DNA of 64,000 nucleotides from Burkholderiales bacterium PBB3 (lineage in GTDB: Bacteria; Pseudomonadota; Gammaproteobacteria; Burkholderiales; Burkholderiaceae_C), in contig NKIK01000005.1 in assembly GCA_002256115.1 (NCBI GenBank), positions 85,613-149,612 on the forward strand, in the 5' to 3' direction. The position numbers were made by a program, and so were the translations under genes. The notes beneath the pieces are model-generated. The model was given only the letters and a program-made list of their open reading frames with translations, was not told the origin of the DNA and did no database searches. Numbering within the stretch: the first letter of the stretch is position 1; each line of letters opens with the position of its first letter. Shown here piece by piece: positions 48,102 through 56,161 of the stretch.

Positions 48102-48189
48102 GGCGGAGCGCGCGCTCCGGGTGGCAGAGCGCGAATGCTATGCTCCAGCGCGCAATTCGCCTCGTCCGCTTTTTTCTCCCCACACGCCA

Positions 48190-49695
48190 ATGCACACTGG
48201 AAACCGTCTCGCCGCTGTTGATTTAGGCTCCAACAGCTTTCGCCTTGAAATCGGGCGGGTCGAACACGGCGAATTCCGCCGCACCGAATACCTGAAAGAA
48301 ACCGTGCGCCAGGGCGGCGGCCTGGACGAAGACCGCAATCTGACCCCCCAGGCCATGCAGGCTGGCTGGGATTGCCTGGCCCGCTTTGGTGAGCGCTTGG
48401 CGGGTTTTCAACCCAGTGAAGTGCGTGCCGTGGCCACCCAAACGCTGCGCGAGGCGCGCAACCGTGACATCTTTTTAAAACGCGGCACCGAGGTGTTGGG
48501 CTTTCCTATCGACGTGATCTCGGGCCGCGAAGAAGCGCGCCTGATTTACCAGGGCGTGGCCCATATGCTGCCGCCCAGCGATGAACGCCGATTGGTGATC
48601 GACATTGGCGGCCGGTCGACCGAGCTGATCCTCGGCCAAGGCCTGACACCCAAGGTAATGGAGTCTTTTCGCGTGGGCAGTATTGCCTGGTCGACCCGCT
48701 ACTTTGCCGATGGCCAGTTCAGCAAACGGTCGTTTGAGATAGCGGAGATTGCCGCCACCGCCGTGCTGGATGAAGCGCTGGACGCCTACCACCCCGACCA
48801 CTGGAACACCGCCTATGGCTCGGCCGGCACCGTGGGCGCCATCAGCGATGTGCTGGTGGCTGCCGGTTGGCCTGCGGGCAGCATCACCCAAGAGGGACTG
48901 GACTGGCTGCTGGAGCGCCTGATATCCGCCCAAAACGCAGACAAGCTGCGCATGCCCGGCATGCGCGAAGACCGCAAGGCCATTATTGGCGGCGGCGTGA
49001 GTGTGATGCGCGCGGTGTTCAAGCTGCTGGGCATCACCCATTTGCACCAGGCGGCAGGTGGCCTGCGCCATGGTCTGATTTGCGATCTTTTGGGCAGCAC
49101 GGCATCCTCCGGCGATTTGCGCGTCAACAGCGTGCAGCGCCTGGCACACAAGTTCAATGTGGACGGCGCACACGGTGCCCGCGTGGGCAAGGTGGCTACC
49201 GAACTCTTAACCCAAGCCCTGGGCAAAAGCCCGGCCTGGGCGGCCGACCCAGCGCGCCTGCTGCGCAAGCTGGGCTGGGCGGCCGAGCTGCATGAAATCG
49301 GCAGCCACATCAGCCACAGCGACTATCACAAGCACGGTGCCTACATCCTGGACCACGCCGACGCGATGGGATTCTCGTTGTCAGAAATGCACCGCCTGAG
49401 CCTGCTGGTGCTGGGCCACCGGGGCAAGCTGCGCAAGATAGAAGCCGAGCTGGCCGACCAGGGCATGGCCCTGCAGCTGATGGCGCTGCGCCTGGCCGTG
49501 ATCTTGTGCCACGCCCGGCGTGACCCCGACATGAAAGGCCTGAGCCTGCGCGCCACCAACACCGCCGCCACCAGTTGGGTGCTGGCCTGCCGCAATGGCT
49601 GGTCTGCGGCCTACCCGCAGTCGGCGCATTTGCTGCGGGAAGAGTCCTTGGCGTGGCAAAAAACGCCTTGGGCTTTGGAGTTTACGGCGGCTTGA
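48190..49695 (+). CDS. ppx: Ppx/GppA family phosphatase (exopolyphosphatase)
   Basis: 501 residues; releases phosphate from polyphosphate and/or hydrolyses pppGpp. N-terminal ASKHA domain: VDLGSNSFRLEIGRVE, QTLREARNRDIFL, ISGREEARLIYQGVAH and VIDIGGRSTELILG. A C-terminal HD-like helical domain (ELHEIGSHISHSDYHKHGAY) follows. ATG at 48190 is chosen because the protein then starts directly at HTGNRLAAVDLGSNS; the open frame 37 codons upstream overlaps the previous gene. Its place near the pst-pho genes fits a phosphate role. Confidence 0.93.
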   Translation: MHTGNRLAAVDLGSNSFRLEIGRVEHGEFRRTEYLKETVRQGGGLDEDRNLTPQAMQAGWDCLARFGERLAGFQPSEVRAVATQTLREARNRDIFLKRGTEVLGFPIDVISGREEARLIYQGVAHMLPPSDERRLVIDIGGRSTELILGQGLTPKVMESFRVGSIAWSTRYFADGQFSKRSFEIAEIAATAVLDEALDAYHPDHWNTAYGSAGTVGAISDVLVAAGWPAGSITQEGLDWLLERLISAQNADKLRMPGMREDRKAIIGGGVSVMRAVFKLLGITHLHQAAGGLRHGLICDLLGSTASSGDLRVNSVQRLAHKFNVDGAHGARVGKVATELLTQALGKSPAWAADPARLLRKLGWAAELHEIGSHISHSDYHKHGAYILDHADAMGFSLSEMHRLSLLVLGHRGKLRKIEAELADQGMALQLMALRLAVILCHARRDPDMKGLSLRATNTAATSWVLACRNGWSAAYPQSAHLLREESLAWQKTPWALEFTAA

Positions 49696-49705
49696 ATTTT
49701 AGGGA

Positions 49706-49768
49706 TTGCTCCTTTTTTAGGAGCTGCTCCCGCACTATCCACGGGCTGGAAGCCCGGAATGGCACATT
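49706..49768. repeat. 57-bp interspersed repeat, copy 9 (after ppx)
   Basis: TTGCTCCTTTTTTAGGAGCT, GCTCCCGCACTATCC, ACGGGCTGGAAGCCCGGAAT. GGAGC-T-GCTCC and CCCG..CGGG palindromes are clear in this copy. Opposite-strand frame FQPVDSAGAAPKKG is open. Confidence 0.92.
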
Positions 49769-49897
49769 TTTCTATCGGCAGCTTGCCATCCTCCCGCTCT
49801 CCTCCCGCGTATTTGTCGACACGACTGACCAAGCATGTGTCGATATCACCGTGTACCCCACTCCCTAGTCGTCGGGCATATCGGAGCACCTAGCCGT

Positions 49898-49927
49898 TTG
49901 AAACAAATTCTTCATTGAATTTATAAA
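49898..49927 (+). promoter_or_regulatory. Predicted sigma-70 promoter of the AAA ATPase gene
   Basis: TTGAAA (49898-49903), an 18-bp spacer and TATAAA (49922-49927) within a markedly AT-rich stretch up to 49980, unlike the surrounding DNA. Confidence 0.6.
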
Positions 49928-49983
49928 ATCGCGACTATTTAATTTTAAAATTAGCGGAATCTAAATTTTAATAAACGCGACCC

Positions 49984-51294
49984 ATGAACACCCCGCCAAC
50001 TCCGACACCCACGGTGCCTCCAAACGGCATCGCCCGCTGGCAGACCCCAGGTGTTCTGGAGGCGCTGCAAACGCGCCGGGTGGTTGTTTTGGAAGGAGCA
50101 CGCCAGTGCGGCAAAACCACGCTGGCCAAATCGCTCCCCCCATCGCCAGGAGTGATTTACCGCACCCTGGACGATGTGGCACTGCAAGCCGCAGCGCGCG
50201 CTGACCCGCATGGTTTTGTGGCGCACGGGGCTGGTCTGATGGTGATTGATGAAATTCAACGCGCGCCCGAATTGCTGCAGGCCATCAAAAAAGAGGTGGA
50301 TGAAAACCCCGTTCCTGGACGATTCTTGCTCACCGGCTCGGCTCGCATTCAGTCCAGCCCAGGCGTGAACGAGTCACTGGCTGGACGTGTAGCGCACCAA
50401 CGCCTGCGCCCCTTCGCCGCTGGCGAGTTGGCCGGAGTTCCCCCTACGTTTTTGGCCCGCGCATTGCGGGAAGATTGGGCGGGCTTGGCCAGTGCCTTCC
50501 AGTCAGCGCCTGGCGCCGTCAACAGCTCGGTATCTGGCAAAGACGCCGTGCTCTTACAGGCTCTGCGCGGCGGCTACCCGGAAGTACAGTCCATGAATGA
50601 CAAAGCCGTTCGACGCTGGCACCAGGACTACGTGACAGCGCTCCTGGCACGTGACCTGCAAGACATTGCCCATATCCGCCGCAAAGACAGCATGCGCAAG
50701 TTGCTCGAAGTGCTATCAGCCTGGTCAGGCAAGCTGATGGATGTGAGTGCCATTGGTGGGCAGTTGGCTGTGTCCCGCCCGACCCTGGAGACGTATATCA
50801 ATGCGCTACAAACCCTGTTTTTAGTAGAGCGCGTGCGGCCCTGGGCCAAGACTGACTACGACCGCGTCAGCAAGCAGGACAAACTGTTCATGACCGACAC
50901 CGGCCTAGCGGCCAGCGTTTTGCGTTGGCAATTTGACAAGGTACGTCTGGATGCTGACTTAAGCGGCAAATTGGTAGAAGGCTTTGTGTATACGCAACTG
51001 GCGGCGCAACTGGAGGCGCAAGACGAACCCTGCCACCTAAGCCATTACCGCGACAGAGAACAGCGTGAAATCGACTTCGTCATAGAAGCCCCCGACGGTA
51101 TGACAGTGGGTATCGAAGTGAAAGCTGGCTCGGCTGTGGGGCTAGAGAGCTTCAAACACTTGCTGTGGTTTCGTGAACGCATGTTGCAAAAAAAGGCACC
51201 GTTTGTGGGGCTGGTGCTTTACACCGGAGAACAGGTGCTGCGCTTTGGAGAACAGTTGTGGGCGGTACCCCTGCATGCGCTGTGGGGCGAGTGA
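49984..51294 (+). CDS. AAA_14/DUF4143 family ATPase
   Basis: 436 residues. Walker A VLEGARQCGKTTLAKSL, Walker B MVIDEIQRAPELLQAI, sensor RFLLTGSARIQ. The second half holds the DUF4143 domain with the restriction-like motif REIDFVIEAPDG..GIEVKAGSA (D..E-x-K), a nuclease-like pattern. Function is unknown; such genes are frequent in accessory regions. The AT-rich promoter region and isolated position suggest horizontal gain (inference). Confidence 0.88.
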   Translation: MNTPPTPTPTVPPNGIARWQTPGVLEALQTRRVVVLEGARQCGKTTLAKSLPPSPGVIYRTLDDVALQAAARADPHGFVAHGAGLMVIDEIQRAPELLQAIKKEVDENPVPGRFLLTGSARIQSSPGVNESLAGRVAHQRLRPFAAGELAGVPPTFLARALREDWAGLASAFQSAPGAVNSSVSGKDAVLLQALRGGYPEVQSMNDKAVRRWHQDYVTALLARDLQDIAHIRRKDSMRKLLEVLSAWSGKLMDVSAIGGQLAVSRPTLETYINALQTLFLVERVRPWAKTDYDRVSKQDKLFMTDTGLAASVLRWQFDKVRLDADLSGKLVEGFVYTQLAAQLEAQDEPCHLSHYRDREQREIDFVIEAPDGMTVGIEVKAGSAVGLESFKHLLWFRERMLQKKAPFVGLVLYTGEQVLRFGEQLWAVPLHALWGE

Positions 51295-51334
51295 CTCGGG
51301 GGGTGGCGTTGGAACGTTGAATTTTCAACCAATA

Positions 51335-51393
51335 TGCTACAAATTCAGGAGCTGCTCCCGCACTATCCACGGGCTGAATGGCCGATTTGGTTC
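51335..51393. repeat. 57-bp interspersed repeat, copy 10 (intergenic)
   Basis: TGCTACAAATTCAGGAGCTG, CTCCCGCACTATCC, ACGGGCTGAATGGCCGATT. Between the convergent AAA ATPase and EAL-GGDEF genes, ending about 10 bp before the stop of the latter. Opposite-strand frame AIQPVDSAGAAPEFVA is open. Confidence 0.92.
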
Positions 51394-51402
51394 GCAATCT
51401 CT

Positions 51403-53232
51403 TCAGCTTAAGTCCTCAGTGGCTTCAGTCACGCTGGCCGCTACAGGCCGCTCCGCCACCCGCTCAAACACCCCCAGCCCCGCCAGCTTGGCATCGTGTT
51501 TGGCACGCGCGGCCAAGTTGGCTACCTCTTCCGGCCGGGTAAAGCGGCCGGCCTCTATGACCACCGCGCCCACCGACAGCGTGGTGCACGGGAAGAAGCG
51601 CTCCACACCTTGCCGGTCTTCAGCCTGAATGCCACCGGCCTCCCGCGCCGCGTCATCAAACAGCGCCAGCGACCGGGTGTTGAACTCTTGCACCAAACGC
51701 TCGCAGCGCTCACGCCAATCGGGGCTTTGGAATAGCACGATGAAATCGTCGCCGCCCACATGGCCCAAAAAGTCAAATTGCGGGTCGCAGTGCTCCAGCG
51801 CAATGCGGGCCAGCAGGCGGATCATCTCGTCGCCGCGCCAGTAGCCGTAATAGTCGTTAAACGGCTTGAAGTGGTTCAGATCGGCATAGCAGGCCACAAA
51901 GCGCGCCTGCTTGCGCAGCAGCCGCTCCATGTGCTGGCTGATGGGGATATTGCCCGGCAAAAAGGTCAGCGGATTGGCGTGGCGGGCGGCCTCGATGCGC
52001 GTCTCGGTGACTGAGCGCACCAGTTGCTCTCCGGTGCCTAGGCCCACGTAGCGGCCGTTCTCTGTGACGATAAAACCATCGGCCAGATAGCGCTGGTCTT
52101 GGGAGGTGAGGATGCCGATCAGGTCATCCACACTGTGGTTGCGCTCAATGAGGCGCGGCTCGTAATTGATATGCGCCACGCAGGGTTTGCGTCCCCAGAC
52201 CTCGCGGTAATAGAGCTTGCTGTACTGGTTGATGAACTGGGCGCGGTTGATCAGGCCCACCGGGCGCTCAGCGTCCATCACCGCGACGGCATGCAGATCG
52301 GGCTGGGCTAAAAATAGCTCGGCCAGCGCGTCGTTGCTCGTGTCATTCGTCACTGTGGGCGCATTCAGCAGCGCCACATGGCGCAATTGCCCGTGGGTGA
52401 CGGCGCGGGTGAGTTCGGGTAGCACCGCAATTTGCCGCTCGCGCAGCACGCGGTAGGCCTGGGCATCCAGGTGGCGCGTGGGCTGGCGATCGGGGTGGCC
52501 CAAAAAGTAACCCTGCCCCAGCGTGATGCCCAAATCACGCAGCACGCGCAGGTCTTCGGCGGTCTCTATGCCTTCGGCCACCAGCTCTGTGCCAAAGATG
52601 CTGGCAATTTGCTGCAGGGCTTGCAGGGTCTTGAGCTTGTCGGCGTGCTCGCTGATGGCCTTGGTGAAGTACTTGTCAATCTTCACAAACTCGGGCCGCA
52701 GTTGCGACCACAAACGCAGACTGGAACGTCCGTCACCAAAGTCATCCAGCGCCAGCGCCACGCCCACGGAGCGTATACGCTGCACGATGCCCGCCAGGTG
52801 GTCCATATCGGCCACACGTTCGTGCTCGGTAATCTCTAGCACCAGCATGCGCGGCACAATTTTGAGGTTGCGCAGCAGGCTTAGCAGGTTTTGCGGGCCG
52901 CGCTCTTCAAACAGCTGGGTGAGCGCGTTGGCGCTGATGTTGACGAACACGCGCCCCGGCGCTTGCAATTGCCCCCAGGTTTTCAGGGCCGCCACCACGC
53001 AGGCGTATTCCAGCTCGTAGCCCAGACCTTCTTGGGCGGCCGCTTTGAGCAGGGCGTCGGGCGTGTGCAATGCCGTGCCCACTGGCCCGCGAATCAAGGC
53101 CTCATGGGCGAACAGAGACACCGCCTCCATCGACACGATGGGCTGGAACACCGGGTACAACTGCCCGGACTCAATCACATGCGCCAATGGGCTGGACGCC
53201 ATGGATACCGGGGTGATTGCGTGGACTTGCAT
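51403..53232 (-). CDS. EAL - CBS pair - GGDEF protein, probable c-di-GMP phosphodiesterase
   Basis: 609 residues without TM. An N-terminal EAL domain has the catalytic set intact: FAHEALIRG, VFVNISANAL, LVLEITEHE, LALDDFGDGRSS, FVKIDK, LVAEGIE. A CBS-like pair follows (about residues 275-410: FLAQPDLHAVAVMDAERPVG, YLADGFIVTENGRYVGLGTG). The C-terminal GGDEF domain has GGDDF instead of GGDEF, so it may be inactive or regulatory. The order EAL-CBS-GGDEF is a known architecture. It is the last gene of a tight three-gene operon (2 bp to the upstream hydrolase). Confidence 0.92.
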   Translation of the reverse strand: MQVHAITPVSMASSPLAHVIESGQLYPVFQPIVSMEAVSLFAHEALIRGPVGTALHTPDALLKAAAQEGLGYELEYACVVAALKTWGQLQAPGRVFVNISANALTQLFEERGPQNLLSLLRNLKIVPRMLVLEITEHERVADMDHLAGIVQRIRSVGVALALDDFGDGRSSLRLWSQLRPEFVKIDKYFTKAISEHADKLKTLQALQQIASIFGTELVAEGIETAEDLRVLRDLGITLGQGYFLGHPDRQPTRHLDAQAYRVLRERQIAVLPELTRAVTHGQLRHVALLNAPTVTNDTSNDALAELFLAQPDLHAVAVMDAERPVGLINRAQFINQYSKLYYREVWGRKPCVAHINYEPRLIERNHSVDDLIGILTSQDQRYLADGFIVTENGRYVGLGTGEQLVRSVTETRIEAARHANPLTFLPGNIPISQHMERLLRKQARFVACYADLNHFKPFNDYYGYWRGDEMIRLLARIALEHCDPQFDFLGHVGGDDFIVLFQSPDWRERCERLVQEFNTRSLALFDDAAREAGGIQAEDRQGVERFFPCTTLSVGAVVIEAGRFTRPEEVANLAARAKHDAKLAGLGVFERVAERPVAASVTEATEDLS

Positions 53233-53234
53233 GG

Positions 53235-54059
53235 TTAGGGGCCAAGGCTAGCCGCCCGATGTGACCCCACTGTGACAGTGCTTTGACAAATCTGTTGCAC
53301 CAGCCACTGCGGGTCATCTAGGGCCAGGTCATGCCCGGCGCGGGGATGCTCCACCAGCGGCACCTGCCAAACATGCGCCAGCACGCGCGAGCAGCGCACG
53401 GATACCAAACCATCGCAGCTACTGGCCAGCAGCAAGGTTGGCACCTGGGGCCGCCTCGCCGGGGCCTTGAAACGGGCTGCCGCCCACAGCTGGCGCAGGG
53501 CGTTGGCCACCGACACCGGGTGGGCCATGCGCAGCAGCAGCCAGGCTTGCAGGGTCTGCGGGTGATGGCCAGTGGTGGTCATGCGCAGCACGGCGGCCTC
53601 CCACTGCCGCCCGCTGGCGCGGCGCAGCAGGGTGCGCAGCAGCAAGTCGGCCACGGTAGCCCAATTGCGGGGCCGCAGGCGTTCATAAAACGCGCTGTAG
53701 GGGCGCATGCTGGTGTTGACCAGCACCTGGCGCTCTAGCTCCTGCGGGTAGTCATGCGCCCACTGCACGGCCACCATGGCACCCATAGACAGTGCCAGCA
53801 CTGCATACGGCGGAGCTAGGCCCGCGCTGCGCAGTTGTTGTCGGCAAGACTCGACCATGGCCTTCAAGTTCATGGGGCTGGTGTGGGTGTACAGCGCGCC
53901 GTTGCCCGGCAGGTCCAGGGCATGCACCCGCGCGCCCGGCACCTGACATTCAAAAAACGGCACAAAGGCACCCCAGTGCCCGCTCTCGCGCACCAAGCCG
54001 CGCAAAAAGATCCATTGCGTTACCGCTGCAGGTTTGGGCTGAGTGGCAGGGAGCTTCAT
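53235..54059 (-). CDS. Alpha/beta hydrolase
   Basis: 274 residues. FLRGLVRESGHWGAFVPFFE and VHALDLPGNG match the oxyanion/cap part; the nucleophile elbow is AVLALSMGAMVAV (ALSMG, so Ala replaces the first Gly). Acid in LLLASSCDGLVS and base in HPRAGHDLALDDP. Sits 7 bp after the M14 gene and 2 bp before the EAL-GGDEF gene. Substrate unknown. Confidence 0.85.
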   Translation of the reverse strand: MKLPATQPKPAAVTQWIFLRGLVRESGHWGAFVPFFECQVPGARVHALDLPGNGALYTHTSPMNLKAMVESCRQQLRSAGLAPPYAVLALSMGAMVAVQWAHDYPQELERQVLVNTSMRPYSAFYERLRPRNWATVADLLLRTLLRRASGRQWEAAVLRMTTTGHHPQTLQAWLLLRMAHPVSVANALRQLWAAARFKAPARRPQVPTLLLASSCDGLVSVRCSRVLAHVWQVPLVEHPRAGHDLALDDPQWLVQQICQSTVTVGSHRAASLGP

Positions 54060-54066
54060 GGCGTGT

Positions 54067-55080
54067 CTAGTACCAAGCCTGCAGCGCCTGCGCGTGGTGC
54101 TGGGCGCGCTGCTCGGCCTGCGGCAACCAGCGCAGGTGGCCGCTGGCCGCGCGTGACAAGAAATCCAAAAACTGCTGGTGCTGGCGCAACACGCGCTGCT
54201 GGCGGTGTTCTATCAGCGGGTTAAAAATACCATGCCGCGAAAACAGCTGGCGCGGGTTTTTCTTCACCCACAGCCAGGAGCCCATTTCCAGCGTGAGCGG
54301 CAAGAAAACACCACTGCCGCGCTGGCAGGCCTCCAGATACAGGTGGTCCCACACATCGCCATGCGCCAGGTACTGCAGGCTTTGCGGCTCAAAAATATAG
54401 CGGTGGTGGCTGTGCGATTGCGCAAAGATGGTTTTGAGGGCATGCACCTCAGCCAAATGGGCAATGGGTGCGCGGGTGTGGGCGAATGGAAACCAGATGC
54501 GGTCCGTCGCACCAAAGCCCGAGTGGCAATCTACCGATAGCGCTAGCGGGCGGTGCAGCATCTCGTCTGCCACCACCTCGGCCACGGCCTGGTTCTCAAT
54601 CTCCATGGGGGCATGCAGCGCCCCCTGGTACCAGGGCAGGCGCGCGCTGTAGCGCTGGCCGCCTACCAAAAAAGGCACGGGGTCTTGGGCCTGCACGGGC
54701 GCATTGCGCATCAGGTCTACGCCCTGCGGGTTGGCCCGTGTGCCCAGCCCCAGGCCACCGGGGTTGACGATGGGCATGAAGACCATGCGCAAGTGTTCTA
54801 GTTGGTGGTGCAAGGTGCTGTCCCATTGCAGGCGCATCACCAGGCTGTGCAAATAGGCAATGACCACCTCCGCGCCAATGCGCTCCAGGCCATGCACGCC
54901 ACCAAAATAGCCCACCGCTGGCAGGCGCGGGTCGGGGTTGCCCAGCGTGATGGCGTAGACCGGTAGCGTGCTGCTGCCGCCCCACTCTACGCGGCGCACC
55001 ACGCGCGATTGCACACGGGGCCCGGCCAGCTCCAGAATGCGCTCCAAGGCAATCAGTTCGGGGATATCAGAGGGCTGCAT
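54067..55080 (-). CDS. M14-family zinc carboxypeptidase-like protein
   Basis: 337 residues from ATG at 55080. Zinc ligands HxxE in GGVHGLERIGAEVVIAYL and His in LSVDCHSGFG; the general-base Glu is likely in FLPLTLEMGSW. NPGGLGLGTRANPQGVDLMR matches M14 loop residues. No signal peptide, so a cytoplasmic enzyme such as an amidase/deacylase is plausible. First gene of an operon with a hydrolase and a c-di-GMP protein. Confidence 0.85.
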   Translation of the reverse strand: MQPSDIPELIALERILELAGPRVQSRVVRRVEWGGSSTLPVYAITLGNPDPRLPAVGYFGGVHGLERIGAEVVIAYLHSLVMRLQWDSTLHHQLEHLRMVFMPIVNPGGLGLGTRANPQGVDLMRNAPVQAQDPVPFLVGGQRYSARLPWYQGALHAPMEIENQAVAEVVADEMLHRPLALSVDCHSGFGATDRIWFPFAHTRAPIAHLAEVHALKTIFAQSHSHHRYIFEPQSLQYLAHGDVWDHLYLEACQRGSGVFLPLTLEMGSWLWVKKNPRQLFSRHGIFNPLIEHRQQRVLRQHQQFLDFLSRAASGHLRWLPQAEQRAQHHAQALQAWY

Positions 55081-55212
55081 GGCGCGCAAGCATAGGGGCC
55101 ATCGGCTCTAAGCCCCAGCACTTTGCGCATACCCCTGTATGTCACATACCACGCCATCAAACTGTCATCAAATCTGAATACGCTTGTGCCGAGATTACAG
55201 AAGGGGCTACCT

Positions 55213-55332
55213 ATGTTTGCCAAATCCAGCTTCTACCGCACCATGGCCGTGCCAGCCTGCCTGGCCTGGGCGCTTGTGGAATTGATCGCCCTGCAACGCG
55301 CCCGCCGCCAGCGCGCGCGCAGCCAAGCCTAA
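55213..55332 (+). CDS. 39-residue hydrophobic small protein
   Basis: MFAKSSFYRTMAVPACLAWA then LVELIALQRARRQRARSQA. A single possible membrane helix followed by a strongly basic Arg-rich tail (inside-positive). AAGGGG lies 8 bp before the ATG. First of two tiny ORFs in tandem, 18 bp apart. No homology recognised. Confidence 0.6.
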   Translation: MFAKSSFYRTMAVPACLAWALVELIALQRARRQRARSQA

Positions 55333-55350
55333 ACCACCGAAGGAGTCGCC

Positions 55351-55482
55351 ATGCTTTGGAAATTCTTGAAACTGCAAACTCTGCTGGATACGCTGTTTGA
55401 CGATGGCTGGTGCGGCCTGGGCTTGCCTGAGGCCGCAGAGACCGATCTGCAGCCGCTTGCCGAGCTTGCAACCAGCCACTGA
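55351..55482 (+). CDS. 43-residue small protein, downstream partner
   Basis: MLWKFLKLQTLLDTLFDDGW, CGLGLPEAAETDLQPLAELA, TSH. Amphipathic N-terminus, acidic C-terminus. A strong AAGGAGTCGCC ribosome site before ATG at 55351 argues it is translated. Not recognised. A 57-bp repeat begins 13 bp after its stop. Confidence 0.6.
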   Translation: MLWKFLKLQTLLDTLFDDGWCGLGLPEAAETDLQPLAELATSH

Positions 55483-55495
55483 GCTGCAGTCAACT

Positions 55496-55552
55496 GCTAT
55501 TAGTTTAGGAGCTGCTCCCGCACTATCCACGGCCTGAATGGCCTATTTGGCA
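55496..55552. repeat. 57-bp interspersed repeat, copy 11 (intergenic)
   Basis: TGCTATTAGTTTAGGAGCTG, CTCCCGCACTATCC, ACGGCCTGAATGGCCTATTT. Opposite-strand frame MDSAGAAPKLIA is open. One of the best-preserved copies. Confidence 0.92.
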
Positions 55553-55669
55553 TATACCGCGCGGTGAATGTGTGCCAGCCAACAGACCCAAGTTCAGTCC
55601 ATCCGTATCGTCCACACCAAGCGCCCTGTACCAGTGGCGCTGCTGTGAAGCGATCAGGCAACTTATTGG

Positions 55670-56110
55670 ATGGAACTGCAAATGAACTACGAAGAACGCG
55701 ACAACTACGGCATGTACAAAGTCGACACCCGCGGTGGGCCGGGTCCCCGCCTGATGGGAGCCGACACGCTCAATGGCAACGATGTTTACAACCTGCAGGG
55801 CGAAGACCTCGGAGACATCAAGGAAATCATGCTGGACGTGCACTCAGGACAGGTCAGCTACGCCGTGCTCTCCTTTGGTGGTTTCCTTGGTATGGGCGAG
55901 AAGCTCTTTGCCGTGCCTTGGAACGCCTTGATTCTGGACACTGTGAACAAGCGATTCACACTGGACGTGCAAAAAGAACGCCTGGAAAGCGCCCCCGGAT
56001 TTGACGCCGACAAATGGCCCGATATGTCAGACCCTACTTGGGCAAAAGACATCCACACCTACTACGGCACCAGGCCGCATGACGCAACGGGCACGGGGTT
56101 CAGAACTTAA
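55670..56110 (+). CDS. PRC-barrel domain protein
   Basis: 146 residues. PRC-barrel features: LMGADTLNGNDVYNLQGEDL, GDIKEIMLDVHSGQVSYAVL, SFGGFLGMGEKLFAVPWNAL. Such proteins are often stress or envelope associated; function is not established. ATG at 55670 is used; an internal ATG at 55682 (MNYEERDNYG) is nearly as likely. Confidence 0.9.
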   Translation: MELQMNYEERDNYGMYKVDTRGGPGPRLMGADTLNGNDVYNLQGEDLGDIKEIMLDVHSGQVSYAVLSFGGFLGMGEKLFAVPWNALILDTVNKRFTLDVQKERLESAPGFDADKWPDMSDPTWAKDIHTYYGTRPHDATGTGFRT

Positions 56111-56161
56111 GCAGCTCAGACGGACCGCCAGCCCCGAGGGGGTGGTTGTTCGACTGGCCCT

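Noticed and set aside
55160..55185. A Pho box before the tiny ORFs (CTGTCATCAAATCTGAAT)
   Set aside because: Only one half site matches; the second is out of register.
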